A stretch of DNA of 64,000 nt from an uncultured Clostridia bacterium (GCA_904420015.1 CAJFTS010000044.1:49382-113381), one strand, 5' to 3'; numbered from the stretch's first letter, positions 23,973 through 33,618 are shown. Notes: generated by a model from the sequence alone, not told the origin. A program made the numbers and translations.

Positions 23973-24893
23973 ATGGAACAAGCGTCGTATACCCATGAAC
24001 CGATCCAGGGCCGTCTGCCTACCAAGATGCTGCCGAAGGGGGTTGCTCTCGTCTGCGAAGGCGGCGGAACGAGAGGATTCTACAGCTCCGGGGTCTTTGA
24101 GGCATTTATGGATGAGGGGGTGATGTTTCCCTACATCATCGGCGTATCGGCCGGTGCGGCAAACGCCCTCTCCTATGTGTCCGGCCAGCGGCTGCGCAGC
24201 CGGCAGATCGTGGAACATTATGTGGGAGATCCGCGTTATCTCAGCAAACGCAACCTGCTCTTTCACCGTTCGATGTTCAATATGGAATACGTATTTCGCA
24301 CAGTACCGCAAAAGCATATCTTTTTCGATTGGGAAACCTTTCGGCAATGCGACGTCCGGTTTCTAACCGGCGCAATGGATTGTGCGTGCGGGAAAACCGT
24401 GTGGTTTGAAAAGGAGGATGTAACCCTTCAGATGGAGGCCAATATTGCTTCCGCTTCCGTGCCGATCCTATCTCCAATTGCGAAATACAAGGGGTACGAC
24501 CTGCTCGACGGCGGCGTCAGCGACCCGATTCCCATTGAAAAGTCCATAGCAGACGGCAATACCTTTCACGTGGTCGTCCTGACCAGAAATGAAGGGTACC
24601 GCAAACCTCCCTTCCGGTACAAGGCGTTGCTCAAGCTGTTTTTCCGCAAGTATCCGCAGGTTATAGCCAGCATCCTCAGGCGGCATGAAGTCTATAACCG
24701 TCAGCTTTCCCTATGCGAACAGCTTGCCCGGGAGGGCAAGGCCCTCCTCATCCGGCCGCAAAAGCCGCTTGAGGTGAGTAAAACCACAGGGAACGATGTG
24801 CAAAAGCTTCTGGAGCTGTATGATGAGGGACATGAGGAAGGGAGAGCGGCGCTGAAAAAGCTTCTGTCTGTTGTACAAACGCGCTGTACCTAA
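23973..24893 (+). CDS. Patatin-like phospholipase, YjjU/RssA type
   Basis: A 306-residue cytoplasmic patatin-like serine acyl hydrolase. The catalytic elements are present: the oxyanion loop CEGGGTRGFYSSGV, the nucleophile elbow GVSAG (Ser of G-x-S-x-G) and the Asp of LLDGGVSDPIP. The layout matches the YjjU branch. It follows degV by 18 bp with its own GGAGG site, and a strong terminator follows; together they form a probable lipid-turnover operon. Confidence 0.88.
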   Translation: MEQASYTHEPIQGRLPTKMLPKGVALVCEGGGTRGFYSSGVFEAFMDEGVMFPYIIGVSAGAANALSYVSGQRLRSRQIVEHYVGDPRYLSKRNLLFHRSMFNMEYVFRTVPQKHIFFDWETFRQCDVRFLTGAMDCACGKTVWFEKEDVTLQMEANIASASVPILSPIAKYKGYDLLDGGVSDPIPIEKSIADGNTFHVVVLTRNEGYRKPPFRYKALLKLFFRKYPQVIASILRRHEVYNRQLSLCEQLAREGKALLIRPQKPLEVSKTTGNDVQKLLELYDEGHEEGRAALKKLLSVVQTRCT

Positions 24894-24930
24894 AGGTGCT
24901 CTTTTGATGCAGGAAAAGGGAATGCGGCGA

Positions 24931-24976
24931 AAAACCCCCTGCCGTTTGGGATTTCCAAACGGCAGGGGGTTTTTTA
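24931..24976 (+). terminator. Rho-independent terminator
   Basis: A perfect 20-bp stem (AAAAACCCCCTGCCGTTTGG and its complement) with a GATTT loop and a T6 tail. It ends the degV-patatin operon and, being symmetric, may serve the convergent gene too. Confidence 0.9.
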
Positions 24977-25024
24977 ATATCGGCAATGCACATAATCGCT
25001 CCCGGCTGTTAACCGGTTTCGCGT

Positions 25025-25543
25025 CTATTCCTGCAAGGTAAACCGCCAGGAGCAACAGCAGGAAGCATCCGAAATATCCGGATAGCAGCTCAAACATTCA
25101 CAGGATAGGCGGTTGTCGATGGTTTCAGCGAAGGCGGAATATTCAATTATTCCGACCGATTTGCATGGATGAAGTTCCATTTGCTTGCGTTCTCTTGCTG
25201 TCTGTACGCGACATTCCAGCGTTCGATAGGTCAACGTATTCTTCTCCATTATCATCTCATCCTCATTGATGTTGGCATAAAACCGCAAAGCCAACGCCTT
25301 TGCAAGCCCATCCAGACCCGCCTGTTCAGGAAGATGCAAAAACGCCTTAATCCGGCGCGCTTCAATGACCGTAAACCGCTTCCAAGCCTGCATGTCATGA
25401 AACATAGCCTCATCCATTCCGAATTTCCGCTCAACCGACTGAAACCATACCCCATCCATCGCCAGCCAGTTCTTTGAATAAATTCCGATCAGCTCAATCA
25501 GCTCATCCTTGGTCAGGGCATTTAAATTCTTTTGATTTTTCAT
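25025..25543 (-). CDS. DUF6125 family protein
   Basis: A 172-residue soluble protein of the DUF6125 family known from Firmicutes and methanogens. The pattern is IYSKNWLAMDGVWFQSVERKFGMDEAMFHD, RFYANINEDEM, CRVQTARERKQM and a Cys-rich C-terminal segment CECLSCYPDISDASCCCSW. The clustered cysteines suggest metal binding, but no function is known to me. It is monocistronic, and its ribosome site is weak. Confidence 0.75.
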   Translation of the reverse strand: MKNQKNLNALTKDELIELIGIYSKNWLAMDGVWFQSVERKFGMDEAMFHDMQAWKRFTVIEARRIKAFLHLPEQAGLDGLAKALALRFYANINEDEMIMEKNTLTYRTLECRVQTARERKQMELHPCKSVGIIEYSAFAETIDNRLSCECLSCYPDISDASCCCSWRFTLQE

Positions 25544-25975
25544 CTGCTCTTTTGTCCCTCTTTCTGAAAGCTTTGGTCTCCATTATAAGATAAAACGGAA
25601 AAGAAGTCGACCGCTTTGTCAATAAGCGCTTTATGGATCGTGGATATTAAGTTCCACATCCAATTTTTTGCACTTCCTTTCTAACGTTTCACAAAAGCAA
25701 AGCTACAGCCATACCGATCAAAATCATTTTACTAAACCCATTTCGGAAATATCCGTTTCATATTCTCCACTTTTTATATCCTTAAACGTAGGGCGTGCTG
25801 CTAATCGGAGGCTTGGCGGCACGCCTCTTTTTCTTTTCGCCCACGTTATCCGCCGCAGCAGTCGTTTCCCTTCCGCTGACAGCCGGATCCATTTTTGACG
25901 CATACGGCGGCGCAGGCCCTGTTATCTGGATGATCTCATTTTTGAGTTCCAAATTTCGACCTCTATTCCATTCAA
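25544..25975. other. Non-coding, AT-richer stretch
   Basis: 432 bp without a credible gene. It probably includes the promoter region of the DUF6125 gene and decayed coding sequence that continues from the fragment to its right. Confidence 0.4.
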
Positions 25976-26371
25976 TCAATTGCTTTTTCCAAACTCTTGA
26001 TAGATCCGAACAACCGAAAAAGTCGCCATTGATACAGCAATTATGGGATAGACCACCTTTGACACATTCGCCATCATCCGATTGGAAACAGCTCCCTGCA
26101 GCATCCGATTTCCGGTCAGCATAGCGTTGCAGGTAACGGGATCGAGCCAATGGATACCCAGCATGCTACAGGCAAGCGGCGCGGCAAAGATCCCAAAAGA
26201 CAAAAGCATCCTTTTCAAAGAATCCTTTATAAGCAAAGAAAACCATAGAATCATACCTGCCGCCCCAATCGCCGCAAGCAGGCGCGTGACATATAAGAGG
26301 ATCAGATATCCTCGAATGGAAATATTCGTGCATTGTTTTACAAAAAACCGCACAGGATAGCTCGTTTGCAT
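25976..26371 (-). pseudogene. Fragment resembling the C-terminus of an ABC-2 type permease
   Basis: 131 codons with three or four hydrophobic helices (ISIRGYLILLYVTRLLAAIG, MLLSFGIFAAPLACSMLGI). The spacing recalls the last helices of ABC-2 type permeases found with antimicrobial-peptide exporters. No ribosome site, ATPase or N-terminal half is nearby, so it reads as a remnant. The family assignment is weak. Confidence 0.35.
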
Positions 26372-26738
26372 AAATCACAAAACGCTCGGACGAGTACCTG
26401 TCCTCGTAGCTTCATAATTTAGGAAAACAGTCCGCTGGTTCCTCAGAGTAAGGCTTTGCCGCATTATTTTTTGCCCGTTTGAGATCTCTGCTGAAATTCC
26501 GCGACGCCGTCTTGCCGAATGAATCAAATATGGCTCGGCTGTCTTTCATGTTCAGAGGGAGCGCTTATGCCATTTCCATCCTTTTTGCAGATTTGGGCTG
26601 GTTGCTCTTTTTTACCGGCTCACTGAACCAGAACACATTACAGGGCTGCAAACCGGAAAATTTTTGATTCCTGTTTCATAATGCAGAAAGGCCAACCTAC
26701 TCCATGCAGGTCGACCTTTCGAGCAAGTGTTTCTTGCC
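26372..26738. other. Non-coding stretch
   Basis: 367 bp with no gene, repeat or clear promoter that I can support. Between decayed permease sequence and the redox island, it may be a junction. Confidence 0.4.
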
Positions 26739-27920
26739 TTAATCCATATTACATTGCATACTTTCCCTAAAAATATCTACTATCTCATCGTGAGACAGCG
26801 TTTTATATCCACCATTCATAATAAGGGTCGCATCGGCAAGTCCCTTTATCATTTCCTCGGTAACTCCCAGCTCGCGGACATTCATCACAACGCCGATTTC
26901 CTTCATCCAGTTCTCCATGGCAGCAAGCCCTTCGCTGGCAATCTCTTCATCTGTTTTTCCCTTCGGGTTTACATCCCAGACACAAACCGCAAATTGGCGG
27001 AACTTTGCAAGGCCAAAGGGCATGATATGGCGGTAGTAAGGCAGGGACACTGCTGCCAGCGTCATTCCATGGGTGGCATCGGTGTAGGCCCCCACCGCCT
27101 GGCCCAGCATATGCACCATCCAGTCGGTACTCTTACCCTGGGCAATCAGGGTATTCAGCGCCCAGGTCGCCGCCCACATGATGTTGCTGCGGGCCTCGTA
27201 ATCATGGGGGTTCTTTACTGCGATACGGCTTGCGTGAATGACACAACGCATCAGTCCCTCTGCGATATAGTCGCTGGTATTGTCATCCTCACCGGAAAAA
27301 TACTGCTCACAGATGTGGTTGAAAATGTCATAAATACCTGCCACCATCTGATATTTCGGCAGTGTAAAGGTGAACTTTGGGTTGAGGATCGAAAACCTCG
27401 GGAATACGTCCGTCCCAAACACATGGCCGATTTTCCGTTTTTGCTCTTGATTGGTGATTACCGCGCCGCCGTTCATTTCACTTCCGGTACCCACCATCGT
27501 CAGCACACAGCCCACGGGAACAATTTCACAGGTGGGCTCCTCAAAACGGATATAATACTTCTCCCACGGGTCTTCCTCACAGTGAACTGATACGGAAACT
27601 GCCTTTGCGTAATCGCAAACCGAACCGCCGCCTACGGCGAGAATCAGATCCGCTTTGCAATCTCTGGCGCGCTGTATTCCCTCCCGCAGTTTCTTAACAG
27701 TTGGATTGGGCATGATACCGGGATCTTCCGTAACCGTCTTGCCGCACTCTCTCAGTACCGCAATGACCTGATCGTAAATGCCGTTTTTCTTAATGGAACC
27801 GCCTCCATAACAGAGCAGCACATTGCTGCCATACTGCTCCAGTTCCTTTTTGAGATGATTCATCGAATCCTCCCCAAAATATAGCCGGGTAGGATTCCAG
27901 TAGCTGAAATTTCCTAACAT
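26739..27920 (-). CDS. Iron-containing alcohol dehydrogenase, YqhD/BDH type
   Basis: A 393-residue group III alcohol dehydrogenase that reduces aldehydes with NAD(P)H, probably for detoxification or fermentation. It has the GGGS nucleotide-binding loop (AVGGGSVCDYAKAV), the MVGTGSEMNGGAVI segment and the iron-ligand region (DIFNHICEQYF, HGMTLAAVSLPYYRHI). The start follows GGAGGAATCACG. It is the last gene of the minus-strand redox operon that starts near 33.5 kb. Substrate cannot be deduced. Confidence 0.9.
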   Translation of the reverse strand: MLGNFSYWNPTRLYFGEDSMNHLKKELEQYGSNVLLCYGGGSIKKNGIYDQVIAVLRECGKTVTEDPGIMPNPTVKKLREGIQRARDCKADLILAVGGGSVCDYAKAVSVSVHCEEDPWEKYYIRFEEPTCEIVPVGCVLTMVGTGSEMNGGAVITNQEQKRKIGHVFGTDVFPRFSILNPKFTFTLPKYQMVAGIYDIFNHICEQYFSGEDDNTSDYIAEGLMRCVIHASRIAVKNPHDYEARSNIMWAATWALNTLIAQGKSTDWMVHMLGQAVGAYTDATHGMTLAAVSLPYYRHIMPFGLAKFRQFAVCVWDVNPKGKTDEEIASEGLAAMENWMKEIGVVMNVRELGVTEEMIKGLADATLIMNGGYKTLSHDEIVDIFRESMQCNMD

Positions 27921-27932
27921 CGTGATTCCTCC

Positions 27933-28871
27933 TTATTTTAGGCTGGCCTTGAAAAACTGCTCCAGTTTATCAAATGGGATCTTTTCCACATCGTCATACA
28001 AATCGATATGCCTTGCGCCTTCCACAAGGTACAGCTCTTTCGGTTCTGCTGCCGCCGCAAAAGCTGTTTCGCTGAACATACGGGAATGGGATATAGCGCC
28101 GTTGATAAACAGGATTGGACGGGGCGAAATCATGGCAATGTGGTTCAGGGACTGGAAATTTGACATTGCCATATCGCTTGTGACGGTAAATCCGCCCAAA
28201 GCGCGGGGATGATGGCCGCGTTTCAAACCGTAAAACTCGAAAAATTCCGCTGCCGGTCCTGTCAACCCTTCCGGAACCTTATCCGCAGGCTCTTTTGGGA
28301 AAGAAGGGATATACAGCGGTTCGCCGTTGTCCACATCCGCCCATCTCTGCGCCGCCAGTTTTTTAATCGCCGCGTTCCACTGGTCGTGATCCATCAGATT
28401 GGCAAAACCGCTGATGTCGTACATGGCACTTGTAGCCACCGCTTTGATGCGGGCGTCTGTCTGCGCTGCACTCAAAGCAAAGCCGCCGCTGCCGCAGATA
28501 CCGATAGCGCCGATTCTTTCCCGGTCAACATAGGGAAGCGTCCCCAGAAAATCCACGCCAGCACTGAAATTTTCTGCAAAAATATCGGGAGAGGAAACGT
28601 GGCGCGGCTCTCCGCCGCTCTCCCCCATAAAGCTGGGATCAAAGGCCAGTGCCACAAAGCCTCGCTGTGCCAGCTCGTTGGCATAGACGCCGGGACCCTG
28701 TTCTTTTACGCCGCCATAAGGAGGGCCGATAACCAGAGCAGGATACGTCTGCCCTTCGTCCAAATTTTTGTCGGTATACAGATCCCCTGCCAGAGTAATG
28801 CCATAGCGGTTTTGATACCGAACATGCCTGCGGGATACCTTCTCACTCAGTTCAAAAATATAGCTGCTCAT
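27933..28871 (-). CDS. Alpha/beta hydrolase, YcjY/dienelactone-hydrolase like
   Basis: A 312-residue alpha/beta hydrolase. An N-terminal beta strand region (GITLAGDLYT) leads to the oxyanion segment GPPYGGVKEQGPGVYANELAQRGF and the nucleophile elbow IGICGSGGFALS, and a C-terminal His lies in VEGARHIDLYD. It resembles YcjY-type hydrolases common in stress clusters. The ribosome site AAAGGAGC is strong. It lies 12 bp before the alcohol dehydrogenase gene. Confidence 0.85.
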   Translation of the reverse strand: MSSYIFELSEKVSRRHVRYQNRYGITLAGDLYTDKNLDEGQTYPALVIGPPYGGVKEQGPGVYANELAQRGFVALAFDPSFMGESGGEPRHVSSPDIFAENFSAGVDFLGTLPYVDRERIGAIGICGSGGFALSAAQTDARIKAVATSAMYDISGFANLMDHDQWNAAIKKLAAQRWADVDNGEPLYIPSFPKEPADKVPEGLTGPAAEFFEFYGLKRGHHPRALGGFTVTSDMAMSNFQSLNHIAMISPRPILFINGAISHSRMFSETAFAAAAEPKELYLVEGARHIDLYDDVEKIPFDKLEQFFKASLK

Positions 28872-28891
28872 AAAATGCTCCTTTCATAGTT

Positions 28892-29411
28892 TTATTGCAG
28901 GCCTTTCCCAGACGCTTTCCGTTCATCCAGCTTCGCCTGTGATTTATTTTGCTCGCCGTAAGCAGAGTAAATCCCCATATCCTCCAGCTTGAGATTATTC
29001 AAAAAGGAATTCTGGTACTCGTTAATCGCCCCGCAGTATACATGGTCAGAACCGGAGCTTATAATCAGGGCGGCCTTTTTCAAGTTTCTGGGCTTATCCA
29101 GGGCATAAATGCGGTTGATGGCGCATTGAAGCTGTCCGGTAAAGCTGTGATAGTAGATAGGGGACACCAGCACGATCATCTCCGCTTCTTCCAGAGCAGA
29201 GTAAATCTCCTGCATATCGTCCGGCTGGACGCATCTGCCCTCTCCCTTGGTGTGGCAATATACACAGGCAAGGCAGCCGCCAATTTTTTCCGGCAGACAG
29301 GAATAAAGGTAACTTCGTGGCCGCTTTCTCTGGCTCCTTCCGCAAACGCCTCCACCATGGCGGCGGTGTTCCCATTCGGGCGCGGATGCCGTTTCATACT
29401 AAAACCTTCAT
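28892..29411 (-). pseudogene. Flavodoxin-family NAD(P)H:FMN oxidoreductase, broken by frameshifts
   Basis: Pieces in three frames rebuild one flavodoxin-fold reductase: MKVLV at 29411 behind GGAGG, then HPRPNGNTAAMVEAFAEGARESG, then DMQEIYSALEEAEMIVLVSPIYYHSFTGQLQ to the end. The first break is a TGA with a net one-base loss near codon 6; the second is a missing base in a T6 run at 29284-29289 (A6 on the coding strand). Inserting bases restores the flavodoxin pattern, including the CLAC/YCH/RC cysteines of this family. It is a pseudogene unless these are sequencing errors; the homopolymer site makes that possible for the second. Confidence 0.75.
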
Positions 29412-29415
29412 TGTG

Positions 29416-29961
29416 TTATCCTCCGGTCGAAAATGTGAGGGTTACATCACCGCCTCCTAGAGCTTCCTCCCAGCCGGTCAGATCGTCAATTTTTCCAAGC
29501 CTTGTGTAGCTCCAGGAATTGGAGCCGTAAAAAACCACGATCTGGTTTCCATTATACAGCACAATGTCACCGGCCTGGGTAGTGGTCTGGCTGTTGCTTG
29601 TCGGCAGGCTTGTTCCAAGAGAACCCACCTTCTCAAAACCAGAATAATCACTCATTTGGATTACTACCGGCGTTTCACGCATCATCTCCACAAAAGCATC
29701 CACCGCCGCATTGTCCTCCAGCGTAGCCGTAAAAACGGTTCCATTTACTTCTACCTTCAGCTTCATATCGGTTTCCTCCAAACCGGTGTCCGGCCGCCCT
29801 GCGTCAGAACCTGCTTGCTCCGGGTATTCCTGAGACGTCTCCCCATCAGGGGAGCTCTCTGCCGAAGCAGGTGAACTGCTTTGAATGGGTTCTGCCGTCC
29901 CACAGGCGGCAAAAGCAAACATCAGCCCCACGCAAACAGAAAAAAGGTAAAATCGTCTCAA
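29416..29961 (-). CDS. Cyclophilin-like fold lipoprotein
   Basis: A 181-residue lipoprotein (lipobox AFAAC) with a Ser/Glu-rich spacer and a C-terminal cyclophilin-like domain (KVEVNGTVFTATLEDNAAVDAF, then GDIVLYNGNQIVVFYGSNSWSYTRLGKI). Proteins of this fold occur with flavodoxins and aldo/keto reductases in gut Clostridia, usually without known activity. Its stop is 4 bp before the start of the flavodoxin pseudogene. A second, broken member lies at 32.9-33.5 kb. Confidence 0.85.
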   Translation of the reverse strand: MRRFYLFSVCVGLMFAFAACGTAEPIQSSSPASAESSPDGETSQEYPEQAGSDAGRPDTGLEETDMKLKVEVNGTVFTATLEDNAAVDAFVEMMRETPVVIQMSDYSGFEKVGSLGTSLPTSNSQTTTQAGDIVLYNGNQIVVFYGSNSWSYTRLGKIDDLTGWEEALGGGDVTLTFSTGG

Positions 29962-29991
29962 TACGATCCCTCCTAATAAGGCGCGGCGTGG

Positions 29992-31086
29992 TTACCGCCC
30001 GAAATACGCCGCAATTTCTTTCATCCGCGCGGTTTGCACTACGGAAAACGGGCAGCGGCTGTCACAATGCCCGCACTGGGCGCAGTCGGCGGCATGGAAA
30101 TCCAGCCCCCCATAATGCTCTGCTGCCATCGAGTCCCCGTTTTTCGCCAGATCGTAGTATTTGTTGATCAGTCCAATATCCAACCCCACAGGACAAGGCT
30201 TGCAGTGGTTGCAGTAGACACATTTTCCGACCGCGTCGGCAGGGCTGAAGGAACCGATAATCGAATAGTCCCGTTCCTCCTCCGAGGCGGTAAAGAAGCC
30301 CAGCAAATGCTCCACCTGTTCGACACTGCTGATGCCCGGCAGCACCGTCAATACGCCGGGGCGGTCTAGGGCATACTGTAGGCACTGATACTGTGTCAGC
30401 GCCTCCCCAAAGGGGGAGATGGAAGCGTCCAGCAGCTGCCCGCCGGAAAAGGGCTTCATAACGGAGATGCCGATGCCCTCCGCCTCGCAGCGGCGGTAAA
30501 CGGACGCCCGTTCCTCCACAGAACCCTTGGCGTATTCGCCCTTGTGGTAATCATAACCGGGATTGACCGAGAACATCAGCATATCCACCGGCGCCTCGTC
30601 CAGTACCCTCTGGATTGTTGACGGGGTGTGGGAGGACAGGCCGATATGCCGGACAATCCCCTGGGCTTTCAGCTCCATCAGATAATCCAGCGCCCCATTT
30701 TGCTGATATTCCCGCCAGTCTGAAAGCTCGTCGATGCAATGGATAAATCCATAATCAATGTAGTCGGTACCGAGCTGCTCCAACTGCCGGGCAATGCTGC
30801 GCTTCACTGCTTCCCCGTCTGTGCTCCAGCCATAGGTTCCGGCAGAATAATCTGCGCCGAAATGGATCTGATAGAGCACATCCTTTCGCACATCCCCCAA
30901 CGCCTTTCTGAAATAAGGAAAGGTCTTTCCATCCGCCGTTGCCAGATCAAAATAATTGACGCCGCCTTCATAGGCCCTCCGCAGGGCTGCGACTGCCTCT
31001 GCTTCCTTCGCCTCGGCAATATACGAAGTGCCGAACCCCAACACGCTGATCCGGTCGCCGGTTTTTTTATTGATCCTGTATTCCAT
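29992..31086 (-). CDS. Aldo/keto reductase with C-terminal 2x[4Fe-4S] ferredoxin domain
   Basis: A 364-residue protein: an aldo/keto reductase TIM barrel (Asp/Tyr/Lys/His region YFDLATADG...IHFGAD) fused to a ferredoxin-like domain with two cysteine sets (CVYCNHCKPC and CAQCGHCDSRCP). This class uses Fe-S clusters for electron transfer in anaerobes. The start ATG at 31086 follows a GGAGGT-like site. It shares the operon with flavodoxin-type and dehydrogenase genes. Confidence 0.88.
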   Translation of the reverse strand: MEYRINKKTGDRISVLGFGTSYIAEAKEAEAVAALRRAYEGGVNYFDLATADGKTFPYFRKALGDVRKDVLYQIHFGADYSAGTYGWSTDGEAVKRSIARQLEQLGTDYIDYGFIHCIDELSDWREYQQNGALDYLMELKAQGIVRHIGLSSHTPSTIQRVLDEAPVDMLMFSVNPGYDYHKGEYAKGSVEERASVYRRCEAEGIGISVMKPFSGGQLLDASISPFGEALTQYQCLQYALDRPGVLTVLPGISSVEQVEHLLGFFTASEEERDYSIIGSFSPADAVGKCVYCNHCKPCPVGLDIGLINKYYDLAKNGDSMAAEHYGGLDFHAADCAQCGHCDSRCPFSVVQTARMKEIAAYFGR

Positions 31087-31119
31087 GGTTTACCTCCGTC
31101 TATATCAAAAAGGTGATTG

Positions 31120-31728
31120 TCAAAGAAACATCCGCAGGAATACTGCCAGCCCGAATAGGCAGAGTATCCCGCCAAAGATCAGGTTGAACTGCCGGAACCG
31201 AAAGCGTTTTGCCTTTTTCTTCACGATACCGGCAATCCCGGTAAGAGCGCCCCACCAGAGATACGTCCCGATAAAAACACCGCATACCAGTGCAAGTCCC
31301 TGCGCCCATCCCGCGTCGCCCGAAATTCCAAAGTAAGAAAAAGCAAACAGAAAGGTCAGGATTGCGGCGGGGTTTGTGATCCCCACCGCAAAGGAGGTCA
31401 GAAACATTTTGAAAAAGCCGGTGACCTCCGCGCTTTGTTTCATCTGTTCCTCCCGCCGCAGCAAAAGGCGGACGCCCAGCAGCAGGATCAAACCGCCGCC
31501 AAGCATGTTAATCGCCGTCTGATACCGCAAAAGGAAATCGGAAATCAGGGTGAGCCCAAATACCCCCACACAAGCATAAAAGCAATCCGCCACCGAGGAG
31601 CCGAGCCCTGTCAGAAGCCCGGCTTTTGCGCCGCGGCTGAAGGTGCGCTGCACGGTCAGCGCACCCACAGCCCCCACCGGCAGGCCAAACAAAAGCCCGA
31701 TCAGGATGCCGCGAAACAAATAGCCCAT
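31120..31728 (-). CDS. LysE/RhtB family exporter
   Basis: A 202-residue membrane protein of the LysE/RhtB translocator family that exports amino acids or similar metabolites. It has six helices; the N-terminal GLLFGLPVGAVGALTVQRTFSRG and the GLGSSVADCFYA motif are typical, as is the NPAAILTFLFAF segment. It is co-directional with the redox operon genes. Confidence 0.85.
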   Translation of the reverse strand: MGYLFRGILIGLLFGLPVGAVGALTVQRTFSRGAKAGLLTGLGSSVADCFYACVGVFGLTLISDFLLRYQTAINMLGGGLILLLGVRLLLRREEQMKQSAEVTGFFKMFLTSFAVGITNPAAILTFLFAFSYFGISGDAGWAQGLALVCGVFIGTYLWWGALTGIAGIVKKKAKRFRFRQFNLIFGGILCLFGLAVFLRMFL

Positions 31729-31758
31729 GGGCCTGCCGCCTCCTTCCCGGTAAATTGC

Positions 31759-32637
31759 TTACGCACAAGCGCACCGGCAAGCTTTACATTTTTCACTTTG
31801 CTGACCGCTGATTACAATTTCGCCCTTGGCGTTTTCATCATCCCGGATGATCTCCTCTACTGCGGGAACCACAATCCGCCCGGCATAGGGGTTTTTAATG
31901 CTGATGACCGGAGTGGTAACGGTAGCCTGCACGTCGCTTCTCTCAAAAGCGAAATCGGATCCCTCCATTTCACAGTCGATGAGCTTCAGATTTTTGCAGT
32001 AGCATAGGGGCTGGGTCCCGATGATCTTGCAGCGCTCGAAGGTGACGTTCTCGCAGTACCAGGCCAGATACTCGCCCTTGACGATGCTGTCCCGCACCAC
32101 GATGTTTTTCGCGTGCCAGAAGGCGTCCTTGGTGTCAAACACACCGTGCTCAAAAACGGAGTCCTCGATGTACTGGAAAGAATACTTGCCCTTCATCCGC
32201 ACATTTTTGAAATGCAGATGGTCGGAGCGCATCATAAAATACTCGCTCTGGGCCGTGCAGTCCTCCATCTTGATGCCGCGGACGGACCAGCCAAATTCCG
32301 GGGAGATGATATCGCAGTTTTTCATTTTCACTTGCGCGCATTCCCGCAGGGCTTTGATGCCGTGGAGCTTTGTATCCGTAATGGTAATATGGTCGGAATA
32401 CCAGAGGGCCGCCCGGCAGAGTTCCGTCATTTCAGAATCGTGGATTTCCAGCTCATGGTCGTGCCAGAAGGGATAGCGCAGGTTGAAAAAGCAGTGATTC
32501 GCCTGCACATGGGAGCATTCCTTAAAGGCGCTCTCCCCATCGGCAGGGCCGTCAAAGCTGCAATCCTGCACAGAGACGTCCCTGCTCCCATACAGAGCGC
32601 GTTCCATATCAAAGCTCTTGTTTTGAATGACGTTCAT
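31759..32637 (-). CDS. DUF3737 right-handed beta-helix protein
   Basis: A 292-residue DUF3737 protein, made of repeating short beta strands (for example CSFDGPADGESAFKECSHV, HITITDTKLHGIKALREC, LHFKNVRMKGKYSFQYIED) that predict a right-handed parallel beta helix. The C-terminal tail has CKACRCACA, a possible metal site. The start chosen is ATG 32637 after AGGAGG, eight codons inside the longest frame. Its function is unknown; it recurs in redox/LysR clusters of Firmicutes. Confidence 0.85.
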   Translation of the reverse strand: MNVIQNKSFDMERALYGSRDVSVQDCSFDGPADGESAFKECSHVQANHCFFNLRYPFWHDHELEIHDSEMTELCRAALWYSDHITITDTKLHGIKALRECAQVKMKNCDIISPEFGWSVRGIKMEDCTAQSEYFMMRSDHLHFKNVRMKGKYSFQYIEDSVFEHGVFDTKDAFWHAKNIVVRDSIVKGEYLAWYCENVTFERCKIIGTQPLCYCKNLKLIDCEMEGSDFAFERSDVQATVTTPVISIKNPYAGRIVVPAVEEIIRDDENAKGEIVISGQQSEKCKACRCACA

Positions 32638-32668
32638 GTTTTTCCTCCTATTCGGTTTCATTTGCGGC

Positions 32669-32908
32669 TTACAATGCCGGCTTACACTTTTTATTTAATT
32701 GATAAGTAAGATAATCCAGGCAATCGATACGCTTTTCTTCCCTGTGAACCCGGTCCAGAAGCTGCCGTCTCTGTCTGGCAAGCAGCTTCAGCTGCTCTCC
32801 GGTCTTTCCCTCTACATCCAGAGCGAGGAATTCTTCCACGGTTTTGGAATCGCATCCGGCGTCCTCCAAGTTCTGAATGACGGCCTGAACAGAAGCATCC
32901 TTGGACAT
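32669..32908 (-). CDS. Small conserved helical protein
   Basis: A 79-residue, highly charged, helical protein (MSKDASVQAVIQNLEDAG, DVEGKTGEQLKLLARQRRQLLDRVHREEKRIDCLDYL). Proteins of this pattern are conserved beside DUF3737 and flavodoxin genes in Clostridia and are probably regulatory or structural; I know no function. The start ATG 32908 follows GAGGAA. Confidence 0.65.
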   Translation of the reverse strand: MSKDASVQAVIQNLEDAGCDSKTVEEFLALDVEGKTGEQLKLLARQRRQLLDRVHREEKRIDCLDYLTYQLNKKCKPAL

Positions 32909-32932
32909 TGCGCTTTCCTCTTTTCTCATTTT

Positions 32933-33508
32933 TTACTCTCCATCACTGATCCGCACGATTTTGTTGCTCCACCCTTCCAACACGGGATGGTTCTCCACTG
33001 CGGCAATAAAGCCGTCCGTTGGATCGAAGGTTCCAGCCTTCGTGTACTCCTCCGAAATTTCAGCGTCATGGTAATAGAGAACGATTCGGTTTGGCTCGGA
33101 ATAAAACACATCTCCCGCGTGGGCCTCGGTTACTGTCGTGCTGTTGTCGGGAATTTCGTACCGGCTGGGGATATCGTAATACTGCATCACATCCGACTCA
33201 TCGTAGTTATAGATCGGCAGCCGCTAGTCCGTGGTGCCCACATATCCGGCAATGGCCCGAGCTGTACTGTTATCCTCCAGAACCATCGTAAAGGGTTCTC
33301 CCTCATCCCCGAAGCGAACAATCAACTCGGTCGTATCACTGCTGGGAATGCTATTTTCCTCATTACCGGAAGGATTTTCTGTATTTTGCCCGGCCACTCT
33401 GCTGGTGGAGGATGGCTGAGAACCGCCATCAGACGACATGCTGCAACCAGTAAAAACGATGACCAGGGTTAACATCAGGCATAAACTCCCTGTCAACTGT
33501 TTTTTCAT
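32933..33508 (-). pseudogene. Second cyclophilin-like lipoprotein, interrupted by an in-frame TAG
   Basis: One open frame from MKKQLTGSLCLMLTLVIVFTGC (lipobox) to IVRISDGE is split by a single TAG at about 33224-33226, where related proteins have Trp (sequence context VGTTD-stop-RLPIYNYDESDV). A TGG to TAG change explains it. The C-terminal part keeps a perfect cyclophilin-like pattern (AGDVFYSEPNRIVLYYHDAEIS), so the mutation is recent, a sequencing error, or read through. It is the first gene of the redox operon, directly behind its promoter. Confidence 0.75.
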
Positions 33509-33546
33509 GCCATACCGCTCCTTACGTTCTTCTTATTTACAAGTTC

Positions 33547-33585
33547 AGTATAAGTCCTCACTACAAAAATAGCAAATACTTATAT
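33547..33585 (-). promoter_or_regulatory. LysR-type controlled promoter of the redox operon
   Basis: On the minus strand TTTGCT and TATACT are 18 bp apart (33571-33576 and 33547-33552). The motif AATAGCAAATACTTATAT (33568-33585) covers the -35 region and occurs identically in the second promoter at 37.26 kb. Confidence 0.6.
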
Positions 33586-33618
33586 TCAATAGATTTTCAT
33601 AGTTAATTTCTATTCGAC

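Noticed and set aside
26479..26667. 62-codon plus-strand frame with a hydrophobic segment
   Set aside because: No ribosome site and no conservation signal; chance frame in decayed DNA.
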